This document shows positions 54,728-64,000 of a stretch of 64,000 nt of DNA, one piece after another. The stretch lies in NCBI RefSeq assembly GCF_017599305.1, contig NZ_JAGFWR010000001.1:248001-312000 (forward strand), read 5' to 3'. Source of the DNA: Micromonospora antibiotica. GTDB taxonomy: Bacteria; Actinomycetota; Actinomycetes; Mycobacteriales; Micromonosporaceae. How positions within the stretch are numbered: position 1 is the stretch's first letter; every line of letters starts with the position of its first letter. Both the position numbers and the translations under genes were made by a program. Below the pieces are notes generated by a model. The model ran no database searches and was not told where the DNA came from. It was given only the letters and a program-made list of their open reading frames with translations.

Positions 54728-55222
54728 GTGGTGGACGGCCCACCCGACGGGGATCCGCTGGCGCTGGAGGAGCAGGTCTGCTTCGCGCTCTCCGTCGCCG
54801 CGCGCGGCGTCGTCGCGGTCTACCGGCCGCTCCTGGAACCGATGGGGCTGACCCACCCGCAGTATCTGGTCATGCTGGCGCTCTGGCAGCACGCGCCGCT
54901 GTCGGTACGCGAGCTGAGCCGGCTGCTCCAGCTCGACCCCGGCACCCTGTCGCCACTGCTCAAGCGCCTGGAGGCGGCCGGCTACCTCCGCCGTGAGCGG
55001 GACCCCGCCGACGAACGCAGCCTCGCGGTCTCGCTCACCGGGAGCGGGCGGGCGCTGCGGGCCCGTGCCGAGCAGATCCCCCCGGCCGTCGTCGCCCGGC
55101 TCGGGCTGCCGCTGGCCGAACTACGCGACCTGCACGGGGCGCTGACCCGGGTGATCGCCGCCGCCAACGGCGCGGTGACGGCCGGGCCGCCACCTGCCGG
55201 GCCGGCGACGCCGGACAGCTAG
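54728..55222 (+). CDS. OhrR-like MarR family regulator
   Basis: The product is about 165 residues; GTG 54722, 54728 and 54731 are all in frame, and AGGAGG at 54717-54722 favours one of the later two. The start EEQVCFALSVAARGVVAVYRPLL and THPQYLVMLALW match OhrR, including the redox-sensing Cys near the N-terminus. The winged helix (SVRELSRLLQLDPGTLSPLLKRLEAAGY) follows. OhrR proteins sense organic hydroperoxides by oxidation of that Cys. No ohr gene is next to it here. Confidence 0.8.
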   Translation: MVDGPPDGDPLALEEQVCFALSVAARGVVAVYRPLLEPMGLTHPQYLVMLALWQHAPLSVRELSRLLQLDPGTLSPLLKRLEAAGYLRRERDPADERSLAVSLTGSGRALRARAEQIPPAVVARLGLPLAELRDLHGALTRVIAAANGAVTAGPPPAGPATPDS

Positions 55223-55274
55223 CGGCCGCGCACCGCCCGGCCAGCCGGCGTCAGCCGCCACCGTGCGGGTGCGG

Positions 55275-55859
55275 TCAGGGCTGCGGGCCGGGCCGGCGAC
55301 CGGGCTCGGCGTCGGCGTAGACCGCGAAGCCCCGGTCGGCGCAGCGCCGGTAGAAGGCGGCCAGGACGCCCAGCTCGGCACAGGTGAAGTCCCACTGCGG
55401 CGGGTCACCGTTCTCGTCGCGCAGCCGGTCGAGCCGGCTGCCCAGCCAGCGCAGCTGCTGCTCGGCGAGACGCCCGTCACCGAGCAGCGCGCGGAGCACG
55501 TCGCTGACCGACTCGAAGGTCACCGTCTCGCCGTGCGGCCGGTGCTGGACGACGAACTTCTCCACCCCGCCGGCGATCCAGGAGCAACCGTCCGGGTCGA
55601 TCACCGGGTCCTCGTCCTCGGCGGCGGCGTCGGTGGCGTAGAGCACATTCTCCAGGCCGAGGATCAGGTCGACCAGCTCGGTGTAGGCGGTGGCCCGGAC
55701 CGTGCCGGTCTTGGCGATGTGCTCGGCGAGCGCGGCGGTCGGCGCGGAGATCCGGGGGATGTCCACGATCTCGCCGAAGTCGACGAACTCGGCCGGCGCG
55801 ACCGGGTCGTAGAAGCGGCCGGTCCGCGGCCAGTGCACCGCGACATTGTCCAGCCCCAT
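55275..55859 (-). CDS. Hypothetical protein, 194 residues
   Basis: It starts at ATG 55859 with AAAGGTGA at good spacing. The sequence (MGLDNVAVHWPRTGRFYDPV, then ISAPTAALAEHIAKTG, GCSWIAGGVEKFVVQ and CADRGFAVYADAE) has no family I recognise. It is mixed alpha/beta and probably cytoplasmic. Its stop faces the MarR-type gene. Confidence 0.75.
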   Translation of the reverse strand: MGLDNVAVHWPRTGRFYDPVAPAEFVDFGEIVDIPRISAPTAALAEHIAKTGTVRATAYTELVDLILGLENVLYATDAAAEDEDPVIDPDGCSWIAGGVEKFVVQHRPHGETVTFESVSDVLRALLGDGRLAEQQLRWLGSRLDRLRDENGDPPQWDFTCAELGVLAAFYRRCADRGFAVYADAEPGRRPGPQP

Positions 55860-56388
55860 CTGGTGTCACCTTTCGAGAGCACGGGTCGGGTCGATCGGGT
55901 CCATCGTCCCGGTTGCGGGTGGAAAAGATCAAGACGGGCAACTTCGCCGCGCGCCGCAAAGCTACGGTACGGCCACCGTCGGACGCGACCCCCCGCCCGC
56001 CCGGCAGGGCGGCCGATTCCGTGGCGGCGGCCACGGAGGTGGGGCCGGGGCGTGTAGGGGGAGTCGCGGACAGCGAGATTCGGCCGGCTACGAGGGTCTC
56101 AGCCGCCTTCCAGGGGTGCCGAGTGGCGGTTCTGTCGTGTGCGCACAGTAAGATTGACGGTGAGACGACGACCTGACGCGGTGCGACGGACAGGGGCCCT
56201 CACCGGCCCTTGATCAACGTCCCGGGTCGGGTCTGGCCGATCGCGATCCGCGGGCAACCGCGGCGACCGGCGCGCACGATCCGCGACCGCCCTGCGGGGC
56301 CGCCGCCCGTGTGCGCCGACGTCGTGTCCTGTCCGCCGAACCCGCGCACCCGCGCCCCGGCGCGGGCGGTGCGAGAAAGTGGCCGAGG
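55860..56388. promoter_or_regulatory. gyrB upstream region with putative -10
   Basis: No convincing gene is present in the 529 bases before gyrB. TAAGAT (56149-56154) after a GC-rich stretch fits a -10 box, about 235 bp before the gyrB start, but its -35 is poor. The sequence 55930-56000 contains AT-richer segments that may hold the divergent promoter of the neighbouring gene. Confidence 0.35.
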
Positions 56389-58335
<1,947 letters not shown>

Positions 58336-58340
58336 CGGGC

Positions 58341-58369
58341 CGGCCGACCGGTGCCGCACCGGTCGGCCG
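58341..58369 (+). terminator. Stem-loop between gyrB and gyrA
   Basis: A perfect 13-bp stem (58341-58353 with 58357-58369) with a CCG loop lies five bases past the gyrB stop. Confidence 0.75.
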
Positions 58370-58381
58370 CCGTCCACCGGG

Positions 58382-58420
58382 TTATCCACAGCCTGGCCGG
58401 TTTCCACAGCGTTATCCACA
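58382..58420. promoter_or_regulatory. DnaA boxes in the gyrB-gyrA gap
   Basis: Two perfect TTATCCACA boxes (58382-58390 and 58412-58420) are 30 bp apart, with GTTTCCACA (58400-58408) between them. They lie 37 bp before the gyrA start and may let DnaA influence gyrA. Confidence 0.7.
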
Positions 58421-58456
58421 GCACGAACACGACTCTGAGTCTGATAAGGGTTAACA

Positions 58457-61400
58457 GTGACCGATACTCCCGAGTCCACCCCGAACGAGCCGGAGACCCC
58501 CGAGACACCACTCGCGGCGGTCGTCCAGCACGACCGGATCGAGCCGGTCGGGCTCGAGGTCGAGATGCAGCGCTCGTACCTCGACTACGCGATGAGCGTG
58601 ATCGTCGGGCGGGCACTGCCGGACGTCCGGGACGGGCTCAAGCCGGTCCACCGCAAGATCCTCTACGCCATGTACGACTCGGGTTACCGGCCGGACCGGG
58701 GCTACGTGAAGTGCTCCCGGGTCGTCGGCGACGTGATGGGGCAGTTCCACCCGCACGGCGACTCGGCCATCTATGACGCGCTGGTCCGGATGGCCCAGCC
58801 CTGGGCGCTGCGCTACCCCCTGGTCGACGGCAACGGCAACTTCGGCTCGCCCGGTAACGACCCGGCTGCCGCGATGCGCTACTGCCTGACCGCTGACGTC
58901 CGGATTCGTACGGTGGACGGCAGCATTCGGATCGGCGACATCGTGCCGGGTGCTGCGCCGAGCAGCGAGACCGATGTCGACCTCAAGGTCCGCGACCGCA
59001 ACGGCGACCTGGTCCGCGCGTCGAGGTTCTTCCACTCCGGCGAGCACCCGACGCTGCGGCTGCGCACCCGCGAAGGGTACGAGCTGACCGGCACCCACAA
59101 CCACCCGGTGCTCTGCCTGGTGGACGTGGCCGGGGTGCCGACCCTGCTGTGGAAGCTGCTCGCCGAGCTCTCCCCGGGCGACCGGGTGGTGCTCCAGCGG
59201 ACGGTGCCGGACGAGATCGGCTACCCGATGCTGGAGCACGTCGAGGCGGCCGTGCTCGCCGGTGCGTTCGTGTCGGAGGGCTGGGTCTCGGCGGCCCGCG
59301 CGGGCTTCAACAACGTGGACCGGGACTACTTCCTGCGCGTCGTCGCCGCCTACGACCTGGCCGTCGGTGGCCCCCGGTACGTCAGCGAGCGGGTGATCGC
59401 CTCGGGCAGCACCCTGCACGAGCTGGACGTCCAGGACCTGTCGGCGTTGCGCGCCAGCATCCTCGGCGAGCTGGTCGGTGCGCGCAGCGCCGCGAAGTTC
59501 GTGCCCGAGTTCGTCTGGCAGGGGCCGGCCGCGATCAAGCGGGCGTTCCTCCAGGCGCTCTTCGAGGGCGACGGGTCGTCCTCGCTGCTGCCCCGCAACA
59601 CCATCCAGGTCTCGTACTCGACCCGGAGCGAGCGGCTGGCCCGCGAGGTGCAGCAGCTCCTGCTGGAGTTCGGCGTGATCAGCCGGCAGACCCGGTACGA
59701 CGACGGCGAGATCAAGGTCGTGGTGACCAACCATCGCGATGCCCGGATCTTCGCCGCCCATGTCGGCTTCCTCGGCCGTAAGCAGGCCAAGCTGGAGTCC
59801 GAGCTGGCTCAGGTGCCGGCGAGCAGCACGGCGCTGTCCAGCGACCATGTTCCGCTGGTCGGCGACTTCATCCGGGAGCACGGCGCGGCCCGCTGGACCG
59901 AGCGGGACTGGCTGCGTCGGCACAACGTCGACCGGATCGAGCGTTGGGAGCGGGACCGAGACGAGATCGCCGCCCGGATCACCAACACCGAGGTGCTCGA
60001 CGTCGTCGAGCCGTTGGTCGACGGGCGGTTCTACTACGCCGAGGTCGCCGAGGTCGCCGATGCGGGCGTGCAGCCGGTCTACAGCGTCCGGGTGGACACC
60101 GAGGACCACTCCTTCGTCTCCGACGGGTTCGTCAGCCACAACACCGAATGCAAGCTGGACCCGCTGGCGATGGAGATGCTGCGGGACATCGACGAGGACA
60201 CCGTCGACCTCCAGGACAACTACGACGGCCGGGCCAAGGAGCCCACCATCCTGCCGTCGCGCATCCCCAACCTGCTGGTCAACGGCTCCGAGGGCATCGC
60301 GGTCGGGATGGCCACCAAGATCCCGCCGCACAACCTGCGCGAGATCGGCGCGGCGGTGCAGTGGTGCCTGGAGAACCCGGAGGCCGACGAGGCGACCACG
60401 CTCGAAGCGCTGCTGGAGATCGTCAAGGGTCCGGACTTCCCCACCCACGGGTTGATCGTCGGTCAGTCCGCCATCCAGGACGCGTACCGGACCGGTCGCG
60501 GGTCCATCCGGATGCGTGCGGTGGTGGAGGTCGAGGAGGACAAGCGGGGCCGGCCGGCGCTCGTCGTCAGCGAGCTGCCCTACCAGGTCAACCCGGACAA
60601 CCTGGCCGAGCGGATCGCCGAGCTGATCAAGGAGGGCAAGCTCGCCGGCATCGCCGACATCCGGGACGAGTCCTCCGGGCGTACCGGCATGCGGATCGTG
60701 CTGGTGCTCAAGCGCGACGCGGTCGCCAAGGTGGTGCTGAACAACCTCTACAAGCACACCCAGCTCCAGGAGACCTTCGGCGCCAACATGCTGGCCCTGG
60801 TCGACGGGGTGCCGCGCACGCTCAACCTGGCCCAGTTCCTCCGCTACTACGTCGAGCACCAGATCGAGGTGATCCGGCGGCGGACCGCGTTCCGGCTGCG
60901 CAAGGCCGAGGAGCGGGCGCACATCCTGCGCGGTCTGTCCAAGGCGCTGGACGCGCTGGACGAGGTGATCGCCCTGATCCGGCGCTCGCCCACCGTCGAC
61001 GACGCCCGGCAGGGCCTGATCCGGCTGCTGGAGATCGACGAGATCCAGGCGACCGCGATCCTGGACATGCAGCTGCGCCGGCTGGCCGCCCTGGAACGGC
61101 AGCGGATCCTGGACGACCTGGCCAAGCTCGAACTGGAGATCGCCGACCTCAAGGACATCCTCGCCAAGCCGGAGCGGCAGCGGAAGATCGTCTCCGAGGA
61201 GCTGAGCGAGATCGTCGCGAAGTGGGGCGACGAGCGGCGTACGAAGATCATCCCGTTCGACGGCGAGGTCTCGATGGAGGACCTGATCGCCCGTGAGGAC
61301 GTGGTGGTGACCATCACCCGCACCGGGTACGCCAAGCGCACCAAGGTCGACCTCTACCGCTCCCAGCGGCGCGGCGGCAAGGGCGTGAGCGGCGCGACCC

Positions 61401-62239
61401 TGCGGCAGGACGACATTGTCAGCCACTTCTTCGTATGCTCCACGCACGACTGGATTTTGTTCTTCACCAACAAGGGCCGCGTGTACCGGGCCAAGGCGTA
61501 CGAGTTGCCCGAGGCCAGTAGGGTGGCCAAGGGCCAACACGTGGCCAACCTGCTCGCCTTCCAGCCGGACGAGCAGATCGCGCAGATCATCGAAATCCCG
61601 AACTACCAGGTGGCCCCCTACCTGGTACTGGCCACGAGAAACGGCCTGGTGAAGAAGACCCGACTTGAGGAGTTCGACTCCAACCGGTCCGGCGGCGTCA
61701 TCGCGATCAACCTGCGCGATGAGGACGAGCTGGTCGGTGCCGTCCTCGCGGCGCCGGAGCAGGACCTGCTGCTCGTCTCCAAGAAGGCCCAGGCGATCCG
61801 GTTCAACGCCTCCGACGAGGCGCTGCGCCCGATGGGCCGGGCCACCTCGGGTGTGATCGGCATGCGCTTCACCGACGACGACGTCCTGCTGGCCATGGAG
61901 GTCGTCCGGGAGGGCCTGGACGTCCTGGTGGCCACGAACGGGGGATACGCGAAACGTACCCCCATCGAGGAATACCCCGTCCAGGGTCGGGGAGGTAAGG
62001 GCGTGTTGACTGCGAAGATCACCGAGCGCCGCGGTGGTCTGGTCGGCGCGGTCGTGATCGACCCGGACGACGAGCTGTTCGCGATCACCAGCAACGGCGG
62101 CGTCATCCGGACTCCGGTGAAGCCTGTACGCCGTACCCGTGACCGGAACACAATGGGGGTCAAGCTGATGGACCTCCCGGACGGCGTGACTATCGTGGCG
62201 ATTGCTCGCAATGCCGACGAGCCTGACGAACAGGACTAG
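58457..62239 (+). CDS. gyrA: DNA gyrase subunit A with a full-length intein
   Basis: The precursor is 1260 residues from GTG 58457. The extein is 840 residues, normal for Gyr[24 protein letters not shown] at 38-60, the catalytic Tyr142 in AAMRY and the C-terminal beta-pinwheel with the GyrA box QRRGGKG. The intein (143-562) follows Tyr142 directly and splicing joins Y142 to T563 (TECKLDPL). Uncut precursor cannot cleave DNA. The gene is 120 bp after gyrB, and the DUF3566 gene follows four bases later. Confidence 0.96.
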   Translation: MTDTPESTPNEPETPETPLAAVVQHDRIEPVGLEVEMQRSYLDYAMSVIVGRALPDVRDGLKPVHRKILYAMYDSGYRPDRGYVKCSRVVGDVMGQFHPHGDSAIYDALVRMAQPWALRYPLVDGNGNFGSPGNDPAAAMRYCLTADVRIRTVDGSIRIGDIVPGAAPSSETDVDLKVRDRNGDLVRASRFFHSGEHPTLRLRTREGYELTGTHNHPVLCLVDVAGVPTLLWKLLAELSPGDRVVLQRTVPDEIGYPMLEHVEAAVLAGAFVSEGWVSAARAGFNNVDRDYFLRVVAAYDLAVGGPRYVSERVIASGSTLHELDVQDLSALRASILGELVGARSAAKFVPEFVWQGPAAIKRAFLQALFEGDGSSSLLPRNTIQVSYSTRSERLAREVQQLLLEFGVISRQTRYDDGEIKVVVTNHRDARIFAAHVGFLGRKQAKLESELAQVPASSTALSSDHVPLVGDFIREHGAARWTERDWLRRHNVDRIERWERDRDEIAARITNTEVLDVVEPLVDGRFYYAEVAEVADAGVQPVYSVRVDTEDHSFVSDGFVSHNTECKLDPLAMEMLRDIDEDTVDLQDNYDGRAKEPTILPSRIPNLLVNGSEGIAVGMATKIPPHNLREIGAAVQWCLENPEADEATTLEALLEIVKGPDFPTHGLIVGQSAIQDAYRTGRGSIRMRAVVEVEEDKRGRPALVVSELPYQVNPDNLAERIAELIKEGKLAGIADIRDESSGRTGMRIVLVLKRDAVAKVVLNNLYKHTQLQETFGANMLALVDGVPRTLNLAQFLRYYVEHQIEVIRRRTAFRLRKAEERAHILRGLSKALDALDEVIALIRRSPTVDDARQGLIRLLEIDEIQATAILDMQLRRLAALERQRILDDLAKLELEIADLKDILAKPERQRKIVSEELSEIVAKWGDERRTKIIPFDGEVSMEDLIAREDVVVTITRTGYAKRTKVDLYRSQRRGGKGVSGATLRQDDIVSHFFVCSTHDWILFFTNKGRVYRAKAYELPEASRVAKGQHVANLLAFQPDEQIAQIIEIPNYQVAPYLVLATRNGLVKKTRLEEFDSNRSGGVIAINLRDEDELVGAVLAAPEQDLLLVSKKAQAIRFNASDEALRPMGRATSGVIGMRFTDDDVLLAMEVVREGLDVLVATNGGYAKRTPIEEYPVQGRGGKGVLTAKITERRGGLVGAVVIDPDDELFAITSNGGVIRTPVKPVRRTRDRNTMGVKLMDLPDGVTIVAIARNADEPDEQD
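58883..60142 (+). mobile_element. GyrA intein, class 1, with intact LAGLIDADG endonuclease motifs
   Basis: The intein is 420 residues (C143-N562), the length of the M. leprae GyrA intein at the same Tyr-Thr site. Cys is the first residue, block B has TxxH (213-216 in GTHNHP), and the C-terminal end is VSHN followed by T563. The endonuclease motifs are LAGAFVSEG (268-275) and LQALFEGDG (365-373), with acidic residues E274 and D372 kept, so it may still cut. It is unusually long compared with mini-inteins at this site such as that of M. xenopi. Confidence 0.93.
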
Positions 62240-62243
62240 TTGA

Positions 62244-63152
62244 ATGACGGAGACACAGGCGAAGTCGGGGAACAAGGGGACCTCGGCCACCCCGGTCGAC
62301 GAGGAGGCCGCCAAGAGCGGCACAACCCCCGCCGGCCGCGCCGCGGTGGGCCGGGCGACCGTCCCCGCCGACGCGCCTGCCCCGAAGTTCACCCGGGCAC
62401 CCGGCATGGCACCGCCGCCGGACAAGCCGGGTGAGGACTCGGGGACGACCGAGCAACCCCAGCCGACGGGCACCGACGCGCCGTCCTCCGCCACCCAGCC
62501 GGTGGCCACCACGGCCAGGTCGAGCAACACGACACAGCCGATCTCACTGGGGGCAGCCGCCTCCCCGTCCACGACCGGCACCCAGCCGAAGATCGGCGGC
62601 GGGTTCCGGCCGTCCCCGGACACCGGGCGTACCGGCGCGGGCGGGGGCGCGGGTAACACCCGGCCGGCCAACGGCGGTGGGCTGCCACCGGGCCTCGGTG
62701 GCCCGGCGGCCGTCGGAGCCGCCCGGGTGGGTGACGCGGTACGCGCCGCGCGTACCTCGGTCAGTTCCGCTGCCTCCCGGGGGCCGCGCCGCGCCCGGCT
62801 GAACCTCAAGCGGATCGACCCGTGGTCCGTGATGAAGTTCGCTTTCGCGGTCTCCGTCGTCCTGTTCATCGTGGTGGTCGTGGCGACCTCGGTGCTCTAT
62901 CTCGCGCTGGACGCGATGGGTGTCTTCCAGAGCGTCAACGACAGCTTGACTGACCTGGTCAGCGCGAGCGGCGGGCAGGGCGCCGACGGTGGCTTCCAGA
63001 TCACCGCCAAGGGCGTCATCCTCACCTCCGCCCTGATCGGGCTGGTCAACGTGGTGCTGTTCACCGCGCTGGCCACCCTCGGCGCGTTCGTCTACAACGT
63101 CTGTGCCGACCTGGTCGGCGGGATCGAGTTGACGCTCGCCGAGCGCGACTGA
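62244..63152 (+). CDS. DUF3566 transmembrane protein (Rv0007-like)
   Basis: The product is 302 residues from ATG 62244, starting four bases after gyrA. The N-terminal 180 residues are disordered (Pro, Thr, Gly, Ala). RIDPWSVMKFAFAVSVVLFIVVVVATSVLY begins the first membrane helix (about 195-220), and a second lies near 270-295. DUF3566 proteins follow gyrA in many actinobacteria, such as Rv0007; their function is unknown. Confidence 0.9.
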   Translation: MTETQAKSGNKGTSATPVDEEAAKSGTTPAGRAAVGRATVPADAPAPKFTRAPGMAPPPDKPGEDSGTTEQPQPTGTDAPSSATQPVATTARSSNTTQPISLGAAASPSTTGTQPKIGGGFRPSPDTGRTGAGGGAGNTRPANGGGLPPGLGGPAAVGAARVGDAVRAARTSVSSAASRGPRRARLNLKRIDPWSVMKFAFAVSVVLFIVVVVATSVLYLALDAMGVFQSVNDSLTDLVSASGGQGADGGFQITAKGVILTSALIGLVNVVLFTALATLGAFVYNVCADLVGGIELTLAERD

Positions 63153-63160
63153 TTCGACCC

Positions 63161-63198
63161 GACGCCGGGGTGCCGCCTACCGCGGTCACCCCGGCGTC
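63161..63198 (+). terminator. Stem-loop after the gyrA-DUF3566 operon
   Basis: GACGCCGGGGTG (63161-63172) is a perfect complement of 63187-63198 and is followed by GTGCTTT, eight bases past the stop codon. Confidence 0.82.
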
Positions 63199-63442
63199 GT
63201 GCTTTCCCACCCACCCGCCCACCACCAGCCGTCCCCGCCCCTCGCTCCCGGGGGGATGCGGCGGTGTGGGAGCCGCTCCGCTGCCGCTGCGGCGGGGTTG
63301 GAGGGGAGTTCCGATCGCCCGACCGGGGTAAACGGCTCGCCCCGATCAGGGGTGGCCGGTACGGTCGGGAAGGCGCGGGCGCACCGGCCACCCCGATTTG
63401 GGAGCGGACGATGCGATGGGTTAACCTTGCTCGTCGCTACGC

Positions 63443-63516
63443 GGGGCTATAGCTCAGTCGGTTAGAGCGCAGAGCTGATAACTCTGAGGTCGCTGGTTCG
63501 ATTCCAGCTAGCCCCA
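63443..63516 (+). tRNA. tRNA-Ile (anticodon GAU)
   Basis: The acceptor stem 63443-63449 pairs with 63509-63515, discriminator A63516. The anticodon GAT is at 63477-63479 in loop CTGATAA. Length is 74 nt. The 3' CCA is not encoded, so CCA addition by the pcnA product is needed. Position after the gyrA operon is conserved (ileT). Confidence 0.97.
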
Positions 63517-63565
63517 CCGCACACAGTTCCGGCGAGCAGTCGAGTCGAGCGCGAGGGGTCGCCCC

Positions 63566-63694
63566 ATGTTCAAGAAGCTGCTGTTCCTGGTCGGCATCAT
63601 CGGTGTCGCCGCCGTGGTGGCCAAGAAGGTCAAGGCTTCCAACGACGAGCGCGCCCTCTGGCACGAGGCGACCACCTCGCCCGACCTGCGCTGA
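63566..63694 (+). CDS. DLW-39 family small membrane protein
   Basis: The product is 42 residues: one hydrophobic helix (MFKKLLFLVGIIGVAAVVAK) and a short tail with KVKASNDERALWHEATT, matching the small DLW-39 family found between tRNA-Ile and tRNA-Ala in actinobacteria. A purine-rich GAGGGG precedes the ATG. Function is unknown. Confidence 0.8.
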   Translation: MFKKLLFLVGIIGVAAVVAKKVKASNDERALWHEATTSPDLR

Positions 63695-63736
63695 CCGGTC
63701 CGGCTCCGGCCAGCACCCGGCGGCCCGGCCCGCCCG

Positions 63737-63812
63737 GGGGCCCTAGCTCAACTGGCAGAGCACTGCCTTTGCAAGGCAGGGGTTAGGGGTTCGAGTCCCC
63801 TGGGCTCCACCA
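63737..63812 (+). tRNA. tRNA-Ala (anticodon UGC)
   Basis: The acceptor stem starts at GGGGCCC (63737-63743) and pairs with 63802-63808 with one G-T pair; discriminator A63809, CCA encoded at 63810-63812. The anticodon is TGC at 63770-63772 in loop TTTGCAA. Mature length without CCA is 73 nt. It neighbours tRNA-Ile, as in other actinobacteria. Confidence 0.96.
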
Positions 63813-63834
63813 GCATCACCCTTGACCAGGCGTC

Positions 63835-64000
63835 ATGGCCCGTGAAGATCAACAGGTGTCCGGTGGGCACAGAACCGTGCTGGGCCATCTGGGCGTCGAG
63901 GTGTCCACCACCGGGGAGGTCGACGCCGCCGCTCGACGCCTCACCGCATCAGGCCTGATCACCCTGGAGAAGAACAGCACCGAGTGCTGCTACGCCCCTG
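63835..64000 (+). pseudogene. 5'-truncated CadI/ArsI-like (VOC superfamily) gene fragment, continues beyond the window
   Basis: The visible 55 residues (MAREDQQVSGGHRTVLGHLGVEVSTT, then EVDAAARRLTASGLITLE and the vicinal-Cys patch ECCYAP) match the middle of CadI/ArsI proteins, which bind cadmium or break carbon-arsenic bonds. About 60 N-terminal residues are missing. An in-frame TGA lies at 63823-63825 and tRNA-Ala ends at 63812, so no room exists for them. It is probably a remnant of an insertion at the tRNA gene's 3' end. The right end is outside the window. Confidence 0.6.

Noticed and set aside
58451..62869. A 1472-codon open frame on the minus strand across gyrA
   Set aside because: It is the antisense of gyrA and its intein in a very GC-rich sequence where stop codons are rare; composition is unlike a real protein and both ends overlap real genes.
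63212..63442. Search for a further gene between the DUF3566 operon terminator and tRNA-Ile
   Set aside because: Only short Arg/Gly-rich frames are present; nothing supports coding.

Overview
The window is a stretch of an actinobacterial chromosome around the replication origin. G+C is very high, GTG and TTG starts are common, and leader regions are GC-rich. The gene order matches the origin region known from mycobacteria and streptomycetes: rpmH-dnaA-oriC-dnaN-(gnd)-recF-DUF721-gyrB-gyrA-DUF3566-tRNA-Ile-tRNA-Ala on one side, and rnpA-yidD-yidC-jag-rsmG-parA-parB-GNAT-cwlM-trxA-trxB-anti-sigma-sigM-pseudokinase-murJ-pcnA on the other. Further left comes the block corresponding to M. tuberculosis Rv0046c-Rv0058 (ino1, PadR, DUF5318, ponA, GT87, rpsF, ssb, rpsR, rplI, dnaB). 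The unfused murJ and pseudokinase, the gnd gene between dnaN and recF, and the style of the disordered extensions suggest a Micromonosporaceae member (Micromonospora, Salinispora or relatives). That family assignment is inference.

Layout. 1-7.0 kb (minus strand): a LAGLIDADG homing endonuclease gene cut by the left edge, overlapping the stop codon of a dnaB that carries a class 3 intein; then a divergent membrane protein and the rpsF-ssb-rpsR-rplI operon. 7.6-16.3 kb: an AP-endonuclease-like gene, two GT-C-type membrane glycosyltransferase candidates, the class A penicillin-binding protein and DUF5318. 16.4-18.2 kb: PadR regulator with a perfect palindromic operator, then ino1. 18.2-22.3 kb: accessory patch with a Doc-fold toxin-antitoxin pair, ogt, a Tat-exported RhiA-like protein of lower G+C, and an ECF sigma factor with a membrane beta-propeller-like partner. 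22.3-27.8 kb: NfeD/flotillin pair, pcnA, murJ. 27.8-34.5 kb: pseudokinase, sigM and its anti-sigma candidate, trxB-trxA behind a SigR/SigH-type promoter, cwlM. 34.5-39.1 kb: GNAT, an aminotransferase, a D-Ala-D-Ala ligase and a HIT-like protein. 39.1-43.4 kb: centromere region with seven parS sites around parAB. 43.7-47.2 kb: rsmG-jag and yidC-yidD-rnpA-rpmH. 47.2-50.4 kb: dnaA and oriC. 50.4-62.2 kb: dnaN, gnd, recF, DUF721, an OhrR/MarR-type regulator with a perfect palindrome, gyrB, and gyrA with a full-length intein. 62.2-64 kb: DUF3566 protein, tRNA-Ile(GAU), a 42-residue DLW-39-type protein, tRNA-Ala(UGC), and a 5'-truncated CadI/ArsI-like fragment at the edge.

The genes cover initiation (dnaA, oriC, dnaB, dnaN), topology (gyrBA), segregation (parABS), and envelope growth (ponA, murJ, cwlM, yidC, pseudokinase, ddl), with redox control (trxBA, sigM) alongside. 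The most unusual points are: (i) dnaB carries an intein whose own endonuclease looks dead, while a free-standing homing endonuclease overlaps the dnaB stop codon; (ii) the gyrA intein sits directly after the catalytic tyrosine; (iii) parS sites are read as codons inside parA; (iv) DnaA-box clusters lie outside oriC, near dnaB, parS, gyrA and the pseudokinase gene; (v) the toxin-antitoxin toxin has a degenerate Fic motif. Gene calls rest on reading the translated sequences and recalled family features; no database search was possible.
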